From contig JAEZGI010000044.1 in assembly GCA_023416995.1 (NCBI GenBank), positions 1-64,000 on the forward strand: a stretch of 64,000 bases of DNA, given 5' to 3'. A program made the position numbers and the translations under genes. The stretch is from Bacteroidota bacterium. GTDB taxonomy: Bacteria; Bacteroidota; Bacteroidia; Chitinophagales; Chitinophagaceae. The notes beneath the pieces are model-generated. The model did not search any database, had not been told where the DNA came from, and saw only the letters and a list, made by a program, of their open reading frames with translations. This document shows, one piece after another, positions 28,154 through 38,900 of the stretch; positions within the stretch are counted from its first letter, which is position 1; every line of letters starts with the position of its first letter.

Positions 28154-30145
28154 ATGATGATTAAAAAGTTTGCGATTGTTTTGTTACTGGCGATCCCGGT
28201 ATTCATAGCTGCATGCAGCGAGAGATCCGCGGCTGATGAAGTGGATATCTGTATCTATGGAGGTAGTTCTGCAGGCGTTATTGCTGCCTATACTGCTGCA
28301 AAAATGAATAAGAAAGTGATACTGATCGAACCTGGGCGCAGGTTAGGTGGGTTAACCAGTGGCGGTCTTGGTTATACCGATATTGGAAATAAGTATGCGA
28401 TATCCGGCTTATCGCTTGACTTTTATCGTCGTGTGGGCAAACATTACGGAAAACTTGAGCAATGGATTTTCGAACCCCATGTGGCCGAAAATATCTTCAA
28501 AGAATACCTGTCATCGACTGATGTGCAGGTGATTTATGAACACGAGTTGCAATCCGTTGAAAAAAACGATGGAGCGATCACATCCATTACAGTTGCTTCT
28601 TCTGGTGCAACAAAAACCGTGAAAGCAAAGATTTTTATGGATTGCACCTATGAAGGCGATCTTATGGCCAAAGCGGGTGTCACTTTTACAGTTGGACGTG
28701 AAGACAATAAACAATATAATGAAACTTATAATGGCGTTCAGTTAATGGATCGTCACCAGTTTCCAGATGGCATTGACCCTTACAAAATCAAAGGCGATAA
28801 ATCCAGCGGTTTGCTATGGGGTATCAGCGATGCGGCGCTGGATTCAAACGGTACGGGGGATAAAAAGGTGCAGGCATATAACTTCAGGATCTGTTTAACG
28901 GAAGATTCTGCCAACAGAATAGCCATCACCAAACCAGATAATTATGATCCGGCCCGTTATGAATTGTTATTACGCTATCTCGAAAAAAAGGTTCCGGGTG
29001 ATCTTTGGGGTTTTTTGAAGTTCGACCGTATGCCTAATCATAAAACTGATATTAATAACAATGGTCCCATATCAACTGATATGATTGGAATGAACTATGA
29101 TTATCCGGAAGCTGATTATGCTACAAGGAGAAAGATTCAAAAAGAGCATGAAGATTATACAAAGGGATTATTATACTTCATTGGTCACGACGAAAGGATG
29201 CCAAAACATTTGCGGGAGCAGATGTTGAAATGGGGTTATCCAAAAGATGAATACACTGAGAACGGAAACTGGACACCGCAGATGTATGTGCGTGAGGCCA
29301 GGCGAATGGTTGGACAATATGTTATGACCCAGGCAAACTGCGAGGGGCGTGAGGTGGCAACCAATGCTGTCGGTATGGCCGCCTATACGATGGATTCACA
29401 TAATTGCCAGCGCATAGTAGTAAACGGAATGGTGAAAAATGAAGGGAACGTTGAGATTGGTGGATTCGGTCCTTATCCCATTGCTTATGGTTCAATTATT
29501 CCTAAGGAAACTGAATGCAGCAACCTGTTCGTTCCGATCTGTTTGTCTGCGAGTCACATCGCCTATGGTTCTATAAGGATGGAACCAGTATTCATGGTGC
29601 TGGCTCAGTCTGCAGCAGTTGCCGCGGTACAGGCAATTGATGGTAAAACAAGCGTTCAGAAAGTTGATGTCGCGAAGGTTCAGCAGATTCTCAAATCCGA
29701 TCCGTTAGCTGATGGCAGCGTGCCCCAGGTTTTGGTTGATAATGACGACAGTGCTTCCGTTGATGTGATGGGTAACTGGACGCAAAAAGCAAGAGTCGGC
29801 TTTGGCCCTTCTGCATTGATTGCGGATAAAGGAGTGTCAAATGCTACGGTTAAATTCAAACCAACCATTAGTAAGGATGGCGACTACCAGGTGTATGCCT
29901 ACTTTATGCCAAAGTATGCCGGTATTTCTTCCACGATAACCGTGGTGGTTTCTGACGGTAGCAAAGACACCGAGGTTCCGGTTAGTCTTGCAGCCCTCGA
30001 AGCCCAGGGACAAACATCCGGTGAGTGGATTGACCTTGGTAAATTCAAACTTAATGCGGCTGATAAACCTTCAGTAGCAATTACAACAAGGGGAGCCAGT
30101 GGGGTTGTGGTTGCCGATGCGGTTTTGTTCCGACCGTTATTTTAA
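28154..30145 (+). CDS. Lipoprotein FAD-dependent oxidoreductase with golvesin-like C-terminal domain
   Basis: The protein has 663 residues. The signal peptide ends in the lipobox FIAAC, so the enzyme should sit in the envelope. The FAD-binding segment is ICIYGGSSAGVIAAYTAAK, with the typical RRLGGLTSGGLGYTDIGN continuation of the FAD_oxidored family (PF12831-like). FMDCTYEGDLMAKAGV is a second hallmark. Residues about 525-663 form a beta-rich domain (TQKARVGFGPSAL, GDYQVYAYFMPKY, VVADAVLFRPL) resembling the golvesin C-terminal or xanthan-lyase-associated domain. Such proteins are frequent beside SusCD genes, but their substrates are largely undescribed. It is likely exported through Sec and loaded with FAD afterwards. 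Confidence 0.88.
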   Translation: MMIKKFAIVLLLAIPVFIAACSERSAADEVDICIYGGSSAGVIAAYTAAKMNKKVILIEPGRRLGGLTSGGLGYTDIGNKYAISGLSLDFYRRVGKHYGKLEQWIFEPHVAENIFKEYLSSTDVQVIYEHELQSVEKNDGAITSITVASSGATKTVKAKIFMDCTYEGDLMAKAGVTFTVGREDNKQYNETYNGVQLMDRHQFPDGIDPYKIKGDKSSGLLWGISDAALDSNGTGDKKVQAYNFRICLTEDSANRIAITKPDNYDPARYELLLRYLEKKVPGDLWGFLKFDRMPNHKTDINNNGPISTDMIGMNYDYPEADYATRRKIQKEHEDYTKGLLYFIGHDERMPKHLREQMLKWGYPKDEYTENGNWTPQMYVREARRMVGQYVMTQANCEGREVATNAVGMAAYTMDSHNCQRIVVNGMVKNEGNVEIGGFGPYPIAYGSIIPKETECSNLFVPICLSASHIAYGSIRMEPVFMVLAQSAAVAAVQAIDGKTSVQKVDVAKVQQILKSDPLADGSVPQVLVDNDDSASVDVMGNWTQKARVGFGPSALIADKGVSNATVKFKPTISKDGDYQVYAYFMPKYAGISSTITVVVSDGSKDTEVPVSLAALEAQGQTSGEWIDLGKFKLNAADKPSVAITTRGASGVVVADAVLFRPLF

Positions 30146-30164
30146 TATATAGTATTATCTGGAT

Positions 30165-30205
30165 CTCCCTGCTAACACCGGCGCAAGCCTTCCGTTAGCA
30201 GGGAG
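30165..30205 (+). terminator. Bidirectional terminator
   Basis: CTCCCTGCTAAC (30165-30176) pairs perfectly with GTTAGCAGGGAG (30194-30205), followed by TTTTATTT. It lies between the converging oxidoreductase and DUF4260 genes and could serve both. Confidence 0.8.
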
Positions 30206-30260
30206 TTTTATTTAATAGAAAGTGTAGCTAATATAGTTATAGCTCCCGGCCATTTAATTA

Positions 30261-30623
30261 TTAAGCCTGACGGTTTTTACCAATAAATCCAAGGTGCGTG
30301 TGATGGAACCCATCAGCGTATTTCAATCCATAACCGAATACCCGGTCAAAACAGGAATGAGCAAAAAGAATGACACCCGCAAGTAGCAGTAGTTCATTGT
30401 TTGTATACGAACCGAAGAGGTAAACAAGGACCCCCAGGGCCTTATGGTGAAAGATATTATAGACTATGGCCCCTGCCTTGTTTCCTGCAACATAACCAAG
30501 CATACTTATATCGGGGGCAAGTAACAGCGCCGGGAACCACCACCATTCGAATGATAGTTGTGAAAAAGCGTATATGGCACCTAGAAAAAGGACCAATTCT
30601 TCAAATGCGATAATTTTCTTCAT
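30261..30623 (-). CDS. DUF4260-family small membrane protein
   Basis: The protein has 120 residues and four hydrophobic segments (about 6-22, 28-44, 60-73, 78-90). The family pattern is visible in FFALLLAPDISML-like sequence (here FPALLLAPDISMLGY), in the histidine pair IFHHKALG, and in the C-terminal FDRVFGYGLKY and HTHLGFIGK motif. DUF4260 proteins are widespread small membrane proteins without a known function. It is a single gene with no obvious link to its neighbours. Confidence 0.85.
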   Translation of the reverse strand: MKKIIAFEELVLFLGAIYAFSQLSFEWWWFPALLLAPDISMLGYVAGNKAGAIVYNIFHHKALGVLVYLFGSYTNNELLLLAGVILFAHSCFDRVFGYGLKYADGFHHTHLGFIGKNRQA

Positions 30624-30709
30624 TTAGGGGTTTTCCGCAAAAATAGTGGCCACCGCAACACCGGTCCGAAATTTTAATCGTGGGCTTAAGGGTATACTGT
30701 TAAAAACTT

Positions 30710-30763
30710 CTAAAAATATTTTTAGTAAAAAAGATGCAATCGATTGCAAAAATACTTAAGTTG
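30710..30763 (+). promoter_or_regulatory. LacI-type operator and promoter region of the third SusC/SusD operon
   Basis: TGCAATCGATTGCA (30735-30748) is a perfect 14-bp palindrome of the kind bound by LacI-family repressors. It differs at one base from the site before the GH51 gene (41047-41060). In both places AAAAT and then a -7-like octamer follow at the same distance; here the octamer is TTAAGTTG (30756-30763), a weak match to TAnnTTTG. Nine bases upstream is a second palindrome, CTAAAAATATTTTTAG (30710-30725), possibly another binding site or an AT-rich promoter element. The likely repressor is the LacI-family protein at 41098-42135. Confidence 0.6.
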
Positions 30764-31096
30764 TACTGCCATTTAGATTAATTGCATATGAAAAGACTTC
30801 TATCCCCGAGGATGATTGGGTGGAATTTTCCGGTAAGAGTAATCAGCCCGGTTAGTTCAGCATCCGTTGTAACCCTCTATGGATACGGATTTCAGACAGG
30901 TTTCCCGTTTACATTAATCAGTACTTTTTCGGCTATTCCTTTACGTTACCCAGGCGATATTCCGCAGCAGCCTGGTCTTTTCTCGCCTTGACATTTCTAG
31001 CAAACTTCAAAATATTCAATCGAGTGAAAGTCATTACCAAACTTGCTCTATTATTTTCCAAAACCAAACGGTTTTAAAACCACCAATACTTAAAAT
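30764..31096 (+). other. Leader region upstream of the third SusC
   Basis: There is about 330 bases between the proposed promoter and SusC. A small frame (30788-30991, 67 codons, starting MKRLLSP) begins just after the promoter, but its product resembles nothing I know and its composition is not convincing. A six-base-pair hairpin AAAACC-AAAC-GGTTTT lies at 31060-31075. No other feature is visible. Confidence 0.3.
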
Positions 31097-34000
31097 ATGC
31101 AACATTACCAAAGCTGCAGATTGCCAGCAGTAACCAGGCTGCTTAATGTAACCAAACTACTCACGTTAATGCTTTTTGCCTGTGTGTTTGCTGCACAGGC
31201 GGCTCCCGGGAAGGATGGTGCTGACGCCATCGCCCGTACAATTACAGGAACGGTTACGTCCTCTACCGGTGAGCCACTGGCAGGAGTTTCGGTCCAGGTT
31301 CCCGGTACACTGTCTGCCACTACTACCGACGAACAGGGCCAGTTTTCAATCGTTGTAGAAGACAACGCCACTGTGCTCAGATTTACTTTTGTGGGTATGG
31401 CCAACCAGGATGTAGATATCGTTGGCAAAACCACGGTTAATGTAACCATGTCGGCCGCGAACAGCACACTCGACGACGTAATCGTAGTTGGTTACGGTAC
31501 CCAACGGAGAGCGCTTGTAACCGGTGCTGTTTCCAGCGTTAACGGCAAGGTATTAAATGAATTACCCGCGTTGTCGGTTTCACAGGCTTTACAGGGCCGT
31601 GCACCTGGTATTCAGGTAACTAATAATGGTAGCCCTGGTACGGAGCCGATCGTAAGGATCCGTGGTATCAGTTCAATCAGTTTTGCTTCTGACCCTCTTT
31701 ATGTGGTTGATGGATTCCCTACGGGAGATCTCGCAACCATTGATACCAGGGATATCGAATCTGTTGATGTATTAAAAGATGCATCTGCTGCTGCTATTTA
31801 TGGTTCACGCGCATCAAGTGGTGTGATCATGGTCACTACCAAGAAAGGCAGACGTGATGGAAAACTGGCAGTGAACCTCGACTCTTATGTGGGTTTCCAG
31901 ACAGTAACCTCCCGTCTTGATCTCATGAACACTGAGCAGTTTATGAAATATGCCGTTGCTTACCGTGGCAGCCAGATTCCAAGGCTTTCAGATCCGCTGA
32001 TTAATGAGCCCGTCTATCCCGGTGCTACTCAAACGTACGGTCAAACAAATACCGACTGGCAGGATGCTTATTTCAGGACCGGTTATATGACGCAACACAA
32101 TCTTGGTCTTAGCGGAGGTAATGAAGTTTCAAGATTTTATGCTTCTGCCGGATTTACTGACCAGGAAGGTACTTCGCCGGCTGTGGGATACCGCCGGTAC
32201 AACTTCCGGATCAATTCAGATCATATCCTGAGCAAAGTGTTCACGTTCGGTCAAAACCTATATGTGGCACATGGCGACCAGGCTTATGATAACAATGAAA
32301 CTCAATCGCGGACCAACATTGTGAATGTGATCAAAATGATGCCGCATATTCCGGTATATGATCCTACTTCAAACGGAGGTTATCGTGGTGTTGATGCACC
32401 AAGAGATGGGGGAGACCCTACCAACCCGGTTGAAGATGCAGAATTAAAAAATCGCGGAAACCGAAGAAGAGTGAAAGTATTTGGTACCGCTTATCTTGAC
32501 ATCAATTTCGCATCATGGCTGAAATTCCGTTCAACATTTGGTGTGGATTATGCGAATAGTCTTGATTACCGCTTCTCGCCAATTTTCAGTAATAATGGTA
32601 CCGTTGCCGGTTCAAGTGCTACACTTGCCACCATCACCAATAACCGGAATATTTCAACTGTGATGTTGTACACGCAACAGCTCACTTTTGAGAAAACTTT
32701 TGGTGAGCATCACATAAATGCAATTGCTGTTTACGAACAACAGAACCAGAATACAAAGGCGGAAAATGCAAACGGCCGCCAGGCATCAAACGAGTTACGC
32801 ACTTTGAACAACGCGATGAACCCGTTTGTACAAACGCTTGTGGGTGAAAACGCATTGATCTCTTACCTGGGTCGTGTGAACTACGATTTCAAGAATAAAT
32901 ACATTCTTAGTGTTGCGATGCGTCGTGATGGACTTTCTGTTTGGGCGCCTGGTAAAAAATGGGCCTCGTTCCCTTCAGGTTCCATCGGCTGGAGAATAGA
33001 TCAGGAAGAGTTCATGCAGAATCAAAAGACCATTTCCGAAATGAAATTACGTGCCGGTTATGGTGTTACTGGTCTGAATGGTGCGATCCTTGGAAATACC
33101 CCCTGGTTGGTTAGCGTAGCGGCAAACAGTGCTTATTATCCATTTAATAATGTACAAACTGCTGGTGCAACGTCTTCAATCCCCGGACTTGGAAACCAGG
33201 ATCTGGAGTGGGAAAAAACCAAACAGGTAAATATTGGCCTCGACCTCGGCTTGTTAAATAATAAGATCACTTTGTCAGCAGAGTATTACAATCGTAAAAC
33301 TGATAACCTGATCCTTAGCGTGCCGTTGCCGCCATCATTCGGGTTCATTAACACAACCGTTAACCAGAACGTGGGTGCTATGACCAACTCAGGTCTGGAA
33401 TTCCAACTGGGTTATAATCAAAGACAAGGTGATTTCAAATGGAACGCATCTGCAAACCTGAGTTTTGTAACGAATGAAGTTACCAGGCTCGCTGAAGGGG
33501 TTACAAATATTGAAGCGGGTGCTGACAATGATTTTGGTGCATCTGCCATTACCAATACCCGCGTCGGTGAGGCTATTCAATCATTCTTTGGTTGGGAAGT
33601 GGAAGGCATCTTCCAGAGTGCTGCAGAAGTAGCTGCTCATGCTACTCAAACCGCCGGTACCGCTGCGGGTGATCTGAAATTCAGGGACCAGGATAAAAAC
33701 GGTGTTATAGATGTGAATGATCGTGTGTTTCTTGGAAGCTTTATCCCTAAAATGAGTTATGGTGTTAACCTCGGTGCGAGCTACCACAACTTTGATCTGT
33801 CATTGTTTTTCCAGGGAGTCCAAGGCAATAAAATCTATAACGCAACACGTGTTGTAACTGAAGGTATGGTTCGTTTTTTTAATGCAGGCACCCAGGTGTT
33901 GAATGCATGGACACCAACCAACACCAACACTGATATACCAAGAGCCATTTCTTCTGATCCAAACCAGAATTCAAGACCTTCTACAAGGTTCCTTGAAGAT

Positions 34001-34258
34001 GGCTCTTACCTGCGGTTAAAGAATGTTATGCTCAGTTATAATATCCCTGCAACAGCACTGAAGTCGCTTACCAATGGCACTGTGAGAAATGTGCGTGTGT
34101 ATGTTTCGGGACAAAACCTGTTGACATTTACCAAATATTCCGGTTATGATCCGGAAGTTGGTAATCGTACACCAAATTCATCACTTACAAACGGGATAGA
34201 CTTTGCGGTGTATCCTCAACCTAAGGCCGTGAATTTTGGTTTGCAGGTTGGCTTCTAA
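31097..34258 (+). CDS. SusC/RagA-family TonB-dependent outer-membrane transporter
   Basis: The protein has 1053 residues. The signal peptide ends near AAQAAPG. It is followed by a carboxypeptidase-regulatory-like domain (ITGTVTSSTGEPLAGVSVQV), VIVVGYGTQRRALVTGAV, the plug with SVDVLKDASAAAIYGSRASS, and a barrel ending in VNFGLQVGF. No STN domain is present, which fits control by a LacI-type repressor rather than by a sigma/anti-sigma pair. SusD follows by 36 bases. The shared operator with the arabinofuranosidase gene suggests an arabinose-containing oligosaccharide as ligand; this is inference. Confidence 0.95.
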   Translation: MQHYQSCRLPAVTRLLNVTKLLTLMLFACVFAAQAAPGKDGADAIARTITGTVTSSTGEPLAGVSVQVPGTLSATTTDEQGQFSIVVEDNATVLRFTFVGMANQDVDIVGKTTVNVTMSAANSTLDDVIVVGYGTQRRALVTGAVSSVNGKVLNELPALSVSQALQGRAPGIQVTNNGSPGTEPIVRIRGISSISFASDPLYVVDGFPTGDLATIDTRDIESVDVLKDASAAAIYGSRASSGVIMVTTKKGRRDGKLAVNLDSYVGFQTVTSRLDLMNTEQFMKYAVAYRGSQIPRLSDPLINEPVYPGATQTYGQTNTDWQDAYFRTGYMTQHNLGLSGGNEVSRFYASAGFTDQEGTSPAVGYRRYNFRINSDHILSKVFTFGQNLYVAHGDQAYDNNETQSRTNIVNVIKMMPHIPVYDPTSNGGYRGVDAPRDGGDPTNPVEDAELKNRGNRRRVKVFGTAYLDINFASWLKFRSTFGVDYANSLDYRFSPIFSNNGTVAGSSATLATITNNRNISTVMLYTQQLTFEKTFGEHHINAIAVYEQQNQNTKAENANGRQASNELRTLNNAMNPFVQTLVGENALISYLGRVNYDFKNKYILSVAMRRDGLSVWAPGKKWASFPSGSIGWRIDQEEFMQNQKTISEMKLRAGYGVTGLNGAILGNTPWLVSVAANSAYYPFNNVQTAGATSSIPGLGNQDLEWEKTKQVNIGLDLGLLNNKITLSAEYYNRKTDNLILSVPLPPSFGFINTTVNQNVGAMTNSGLEFQLGYNQRQGDFKWNASANLSFVTNEVTRLAEGVTNIEAGADNDFGASAITNTRVGEAIQSFFGWEVEGIFQSAAEVAAHATQTAGTAAGDLKFRDQDKNGVIDVNDRVFLGSFIPKMSYGVNLGASYHNFDLSLFFQGVQGNKIYNATRVVTEGMVRFFNAGTQVLNAWTPTNTNTDIPRAISSDPNQNSRPSTRFLEDGSYLRLKNVMLSYNIPATALKSLTNGTVRNVRVYVSGQNLLTFTKYSGYDPEVGNRTPNSSLTNGIDFAVYPQPKAVNFGLQVGF

Positions 34259-34294
34259 ACGATCGTAACAGATAACTCTTTTAAATTTTAATGT

Positions 34295-35824
34295 ATGAAA
34301 TCTACTATAACAAAAACGTTGCTGGTGTTGGTGATGGCGGTCGCAGTAACGATTGCCTGTAACCGGCGATTAGATGTGCTGGATGAAAATAACCCGACCA
34401 GCGAAAGCTATTTTAAAACTGCAAATGAACTTCAAAATGGGGTCAACTCGGTGTACTCGATCCTTCGGTCAGGAAACATGCTTGCCCGTGAATGGTACAC
34501 CTTGCATGATATGCGCGGGGGTGAATATGCTGCGGGCGGCCCCCAACTTGAAGCGCCACGCGCCGAGTTACTTGTGCAGCCTAAACCTGCTGCTACAAAT
34601 TCTGTAATGACCAGCATCTGGAACGGTTGCTATCATATGATCAACCGTGCTAACCAGGTACTGGCAAAAGCACCGGATGTTACCGATAATGTACAGTTGC
34701 GGGACCGGGTTGCGGGAGAGGCAAAATTCCTTCGCGCCTGGGCTTATTTTGAATTGGTTTCACAATGGGGTGATGTTCCGGTATATACTCAGCCAATTAC
34801 ATCGCCAACTGATTTCCAGGGTAAAACACCTGCAGCTGAAGTTTATAACATGATCATCACTGACCTTACTGAGGCCGCACAGGCATTGCCAGAGTCATAT
34901 GGTTCAGCAGACAATGGCCGTGCAACATCCGGCGCTGCTACTGCGCTGTTGGGTCGTGTTCTGATTCAGAAAGGCGATTATGGTGGTGCAAGAACTGCAC
35001 TGTTAACGCTTGTTGGAAAATATAGCCTCGTCGATAACTACCAGTGGAACTTTGATGGCGATGTGAGCAATGACGATGGTACCGCTGCCTTTGGAGGCCA
35101 TGAGTTTAATGAAGAGTCTATTTTCGAAGTTGTATTCGTCGACAGGGGAGATGGAAGTTTCAACTGGGGTTATACCGGCGAAGGTTCTACCAGCCCGCTC
35201 GCTAACGCCCGCACACAGGACTGGGGTAAAACCTGGGGTAACGTAATTCCATCTGACAGGTTGTTAAGTGAATATGAACCCAATGACCCACGTTATAAAT
35301 TCACTATTTGGGAAGAAGGAGATCTGATCCTGACCCAGTCTACCTCTCAGGCGCCATATGCGCTGACTGCTGATGACATCAACACCACAACATCCAATAA
35401 AAATGGGGTGGTGAAAAAACGCTTCTTCAGAAAATACAATGTTTACGATTGGGTAAATTCCGGCAACCATTTTGGCGGGTTGAACCAACGTTTGCTCCGG
35501 TATGCTGATGTATTGCTGATGCTTGCGGAATGTGAAGCAGAAGTAGGTACTCCTGCACAAGCGGCTTTTTACATTAACCAGGTACGTGCAAGGCCTAGTG
35601 TTAATATGCCGCCTGTAACCCTTGCGTCAAAGGATGCTGCCATCAAAGCGGTTATTCATGAGCGTTGGGTAGAACTTGCAGCAGAGGAGATCATCAATAT
35701 TGATGTTCTTCGTTGGAAGAAACAAGGTTATTATCCAGGCCTGCTTCCTGACCCAAGACCCGGGCAGGTAGATATGTTGCCCATCCCTGCCAGCGAGCTC
35801 TCCGCAAATCCTAAGTTGCAATAA
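34295..35824 (+). CDS. SusD/RagB-family surface lipoprotein
   Basis: The protein has 509 residues with lipobox TIAC. The N-terminal RRLDVLDENNPTSESYF and the hallmark AEAKFLRAWAYFELVSQWGDVPV-type helix (here AGEAKFLRAWAYFELVSQ) identify the family. The C-terminal region contains HERWVELAAEEIINIDVLRW. It ends with MLPIPASELSANPKLQ, slightly shorter than the usual ending. It is the partner of the SusC upstream, and the operon ends at the terminator 35861-35896. Confidence 0.95.
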   Translation: MKSTITKTLLVLVMAVAVTIACNRRLDVLDENNPTSESYFKTANELQNGVNSVYSILRSGNMLAREWYTLHDMRGGEYAAGGPQLEAPRAELLVQPKPAATNSVMTSIWNGCYHMINRANQVLAKAPDVTDNVQLRDRVAGEAKFLRAWAYFELVSQWGDVPVYTQPITSPTDFQGKTPAAEVYNMIITDLTEAAQALPESYGSADNGRATSGAATALLGRVLIQKGDYGGARTALLTLVGKYSLVDNYQWNFDGDVSNDDGTAAFGGHEFNEESIFEVVFVDRGDGSFNWGYTGEGSTSPLANARTQDWGKTWGNVIPSDRLLSEYEPNDPRYKFTIWEEGDLILTQSTSQAPYALTADDINTTTSNKNGVVKKRFFRKYNVYDWVNSGNHFGGLNQRLLRYADVLLMLAECEAEVGTPAQAAFYINQVRARPSVNMPPVTLASKDAAIKAVIHERWVELAAEEIINIDVLRWKKQGYYPGLLPDPRPGQVDMLPIPASELSANPKLQ

Positions 35825-35860
35825 TGTTGCTTTGAAAAGGCAATAGACAATTTGATAGTA

Positions 35861-35896
35861 TAAAAAGGGGACCCGCAACATGGAGTCCCCTTTTTA
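35861..35896 (+). terminator. Rho-independent terminator after SusD
   Basis: TAAAAAGGGGAC (35861-35872) pairs perfectly with GTCCCCTTTTTA (35885-35896), giving a 12-bp stem ending in a T-run. It lies 49 bases before the FG-GAP gene, so that gene depends on read-through or on a promoter inside this short gap. Confidence 0.85.
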
Positions 35897-35944
35897 TATA
35901 ATTTAAACCCATCGTTTTCAAGAAGAGGAGGCAAAAATTATTAC

Positions 35945-38900
35945 ATGATACGTATCAACCCATCTAACCCTTTGCTATTGTTTGTTATGATTGCGCTGTG
36001 TCTTTGTTCCTGTAAGGATCGGAAGGGCGAACTGCTGTTCAGCAAACTGGAAAGCGCAGCATCCGGAATTACATTCAGCAATGAATTGCATGATGATGAT
36101 TCATCCTATTCGTTTATAAATGAATTTGGATACATGGGCGGGGGAGTTGGAATCGGCGACTTCAATAACGATGGATTAAAGGATATTGTTTTTACTGGTA
36201 ACCAGGTAAGCAGCCGGTTGTATCTGAACCTTGGTAAAAACAAGTTTAAAGATATTACTGAGGAAGCGGGACTGAAAACAAACGACTGGTGTACTGGGGT
36301 TAGCATCGTAGACATAAACCAGGATGGTTTTGATGATATTTATATCAGCGTGTTTGGGAAGGATCTAAAACACCGTTCAAGAAATCTCCTTTATATCAAC
36401 AATCAAAAACTCGGGTTTACTGAATCCGCTGCACTGTATGGACTGGCAGATACAGGATTCTCAACCCAGGCCGTGTTCTTTGATTATGACAGAGACGGCG
36501 ACCTTGATATGTATCTTACCAATTATCTCCTCAGTCCAAATAACTCAAATGCTATTTACCCGCGTGACCGGTCGGGGTATTCTCCGGCTAACGACAGGTT
36601 GTATCGCAACGATGGTGACAGCGCGGGGCGTGGACATCCCATATTTTCTGATCAGACACTTGCAGCAAATATCCGTGAAGATGGATATGGCTTGGGTGTC
36701 TCAGTGAGTGATTTTAACAATGATGGCTGGCCCGATGTATATGTTGGAAATGACTTTATCTCGAATGACCTGCTATGGCAAAACAATAAAGACGGAACCT
36801 TTACCAATGTGATTGATGCAGCGCTCCGGCATCAATCTTATTCAAGTATGGGAACCGATGCAGCGGATCTTAATAACGACCTGCTGCCCGATATTGTGTC
36901 GCTCGACATGCTACCCGAAACAAATGAGCGGAAGAAAAACACATTTTCGTTTATGACCTATGAACGCTATGAGTCGGAAAGACGCATGGGCTATGAACCG
37001 GAATTCATGCGAAATATGTTGCAACTAAATAATGGAAATATCAAAACACCTGGTAATACTATACCTCTTTTCAGTGAGATCGGAAGACTCGCTAACATAC
37101 ATGCAACTGACTGGAGTTGGAGTGTGTTATTAGCGGACTTCAATAACGATGGATGGAAAGACATGCATATAACAAACGGTATTGGCCGCGATTTTATTAA
37201 TGCTGATTTTCTTGAATTCAGTAACGGTATCTATAGTAATAATCTCAATAAAGAAGAAAAACAAAAAGCGATTCAAAAAAAGCTCGCTTCCCTTGATAAT
37301 GTAAACCTGCCAAACTATCTGTACCTGAACAACAAAGCGCTACAGTTTATTGATTATTCAAAACAAGCTGGAGTTGATGAGCCATCCATGTCTAACGGCG
37401 CAGCTTTTGCCGACCTTGATAATGATGGTGATCTTGACCTGGTGGTTAACAATATCAATAAACCGGCGTTTGTGTTCATCAATAATACCAACGGCCCGAC
37501 AGCATCTGAAAAAACACATTATTTAAAAGTAAAGCTAGCAGGTGACTCTGTCAACCGTCGTGGGTTTGGTACCAAAGTTTTTGCCTATCAGGCCGGTATC
37601 GCGCAATCGATTGAACAAAACCCGGTGAGAGGTTATTTTTCATCCGTTGACCAGGATTTATTGATCGGTCTGGGTGAATCAGCCAGGGTTGATTCGTTGA
37701 AGGTTATATGGCCAGATGGACGCCTCCAGTTGTTACATGCGTTGAATACTGATACCATTCTTACACTTTCCTGGAAAGATGCATCGGCAGCTGATTTGAA
37801 CACAACGGGCGAGCCGGCAGTTCTTTTTACAGATGTCAGTAATTCGGGAGGGTTATCATACATACACCAGGAAAGCCCGTTCAATGACTATGTGAACCAA
37901 CGATTACTGCCGCAAAAATATTCGCAACTGGGACCATTTATTGCAACCGGTGATATTAACGGTGATAAGCTGACCGACTTTTTTATCGGAGGCGCATTCA
38001 ATTCATCCGGTAAGGTATTCACTCAAAATAATCTTTCGCAGTTCAGGGGAATGAACCTTGTTGACAGTATAAAATACGCTGAAGACCAGGCATCGCTTTT
38101 CTTTGATGCTGATGGTGACGGCGACAATGATCTTTTTGTCACCAGCGGAGGTATGCAATACGACAGCGCATCCCCATATTATCAACCCAGGTTATATCTG
38201 AACAATGGCACCGGGAAATTTGCTTTGCAGGCGGCTGCCATCCCTCCAGACGTGAAAACAATAGCTGGTTGCGTTAGTGCAGCCGATTACGATAATGATG
38301 GAGACCTGGACATATTCATAGGCGGAAGGGTTTCGACCACTTATCCGCTTTCGCCGCGTAGTTATATACTACAGAACAATAGTGGCGTATTCACAGATGT
38401 CACAGAAACTGTTAGTCCCGTCTTAAAACACCCAGGTATGCTAACGGCTTCGGTATGGACAGATTTCGACGGCGATGGCCAGCTGGACCTGGTGCTGGCA
38501 GGGGAATGGATGTCGTTGCGATTCTTTAAGAACCAGTCTGGCCGGTTAACCGAAGTCACTGCAACCACGGGCTTAACAACGATCAATGGTATGTGGAGAA
38601 GTCTCAAAGCAGTCGATATAGATAACGATGGTGATGTTGACCTGGTTGCCGGCAATCTTGGTCTGAATTGTGAGTATAGTGTTACTGCAGAAACGCCGAT
38701 GCATTTGTTTGCAACAGACCTGGACGATAATGGAAGTATTGATCCGTTCTTCTTTTATCATATCCGTGATGAGAACGGAAAAACCCGCCTCGTACCCGGT
38801 TATGGCCGGGCAAGACTGTCAGAACAGGTTCCGGCCCTGAAAAAGAAATATTTGTTGCACAAAGATTTTGCAAAGGCAGGTTACGACGAAATCTTTAAAG

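Noticed and set aside
30782..30991. Small gene of about 69 codons before the third SusC
   Set aside because: The product shows no signal peptide, membrane helix or family resemblance. It is noted only as part of the leader region.
37602..37613. GCAATCGATTG-like LacI half-palindrome
   Set aside because: It lies inside the FG-GAP coding sequence, lacks full symmetry, and has no promoter nearby.
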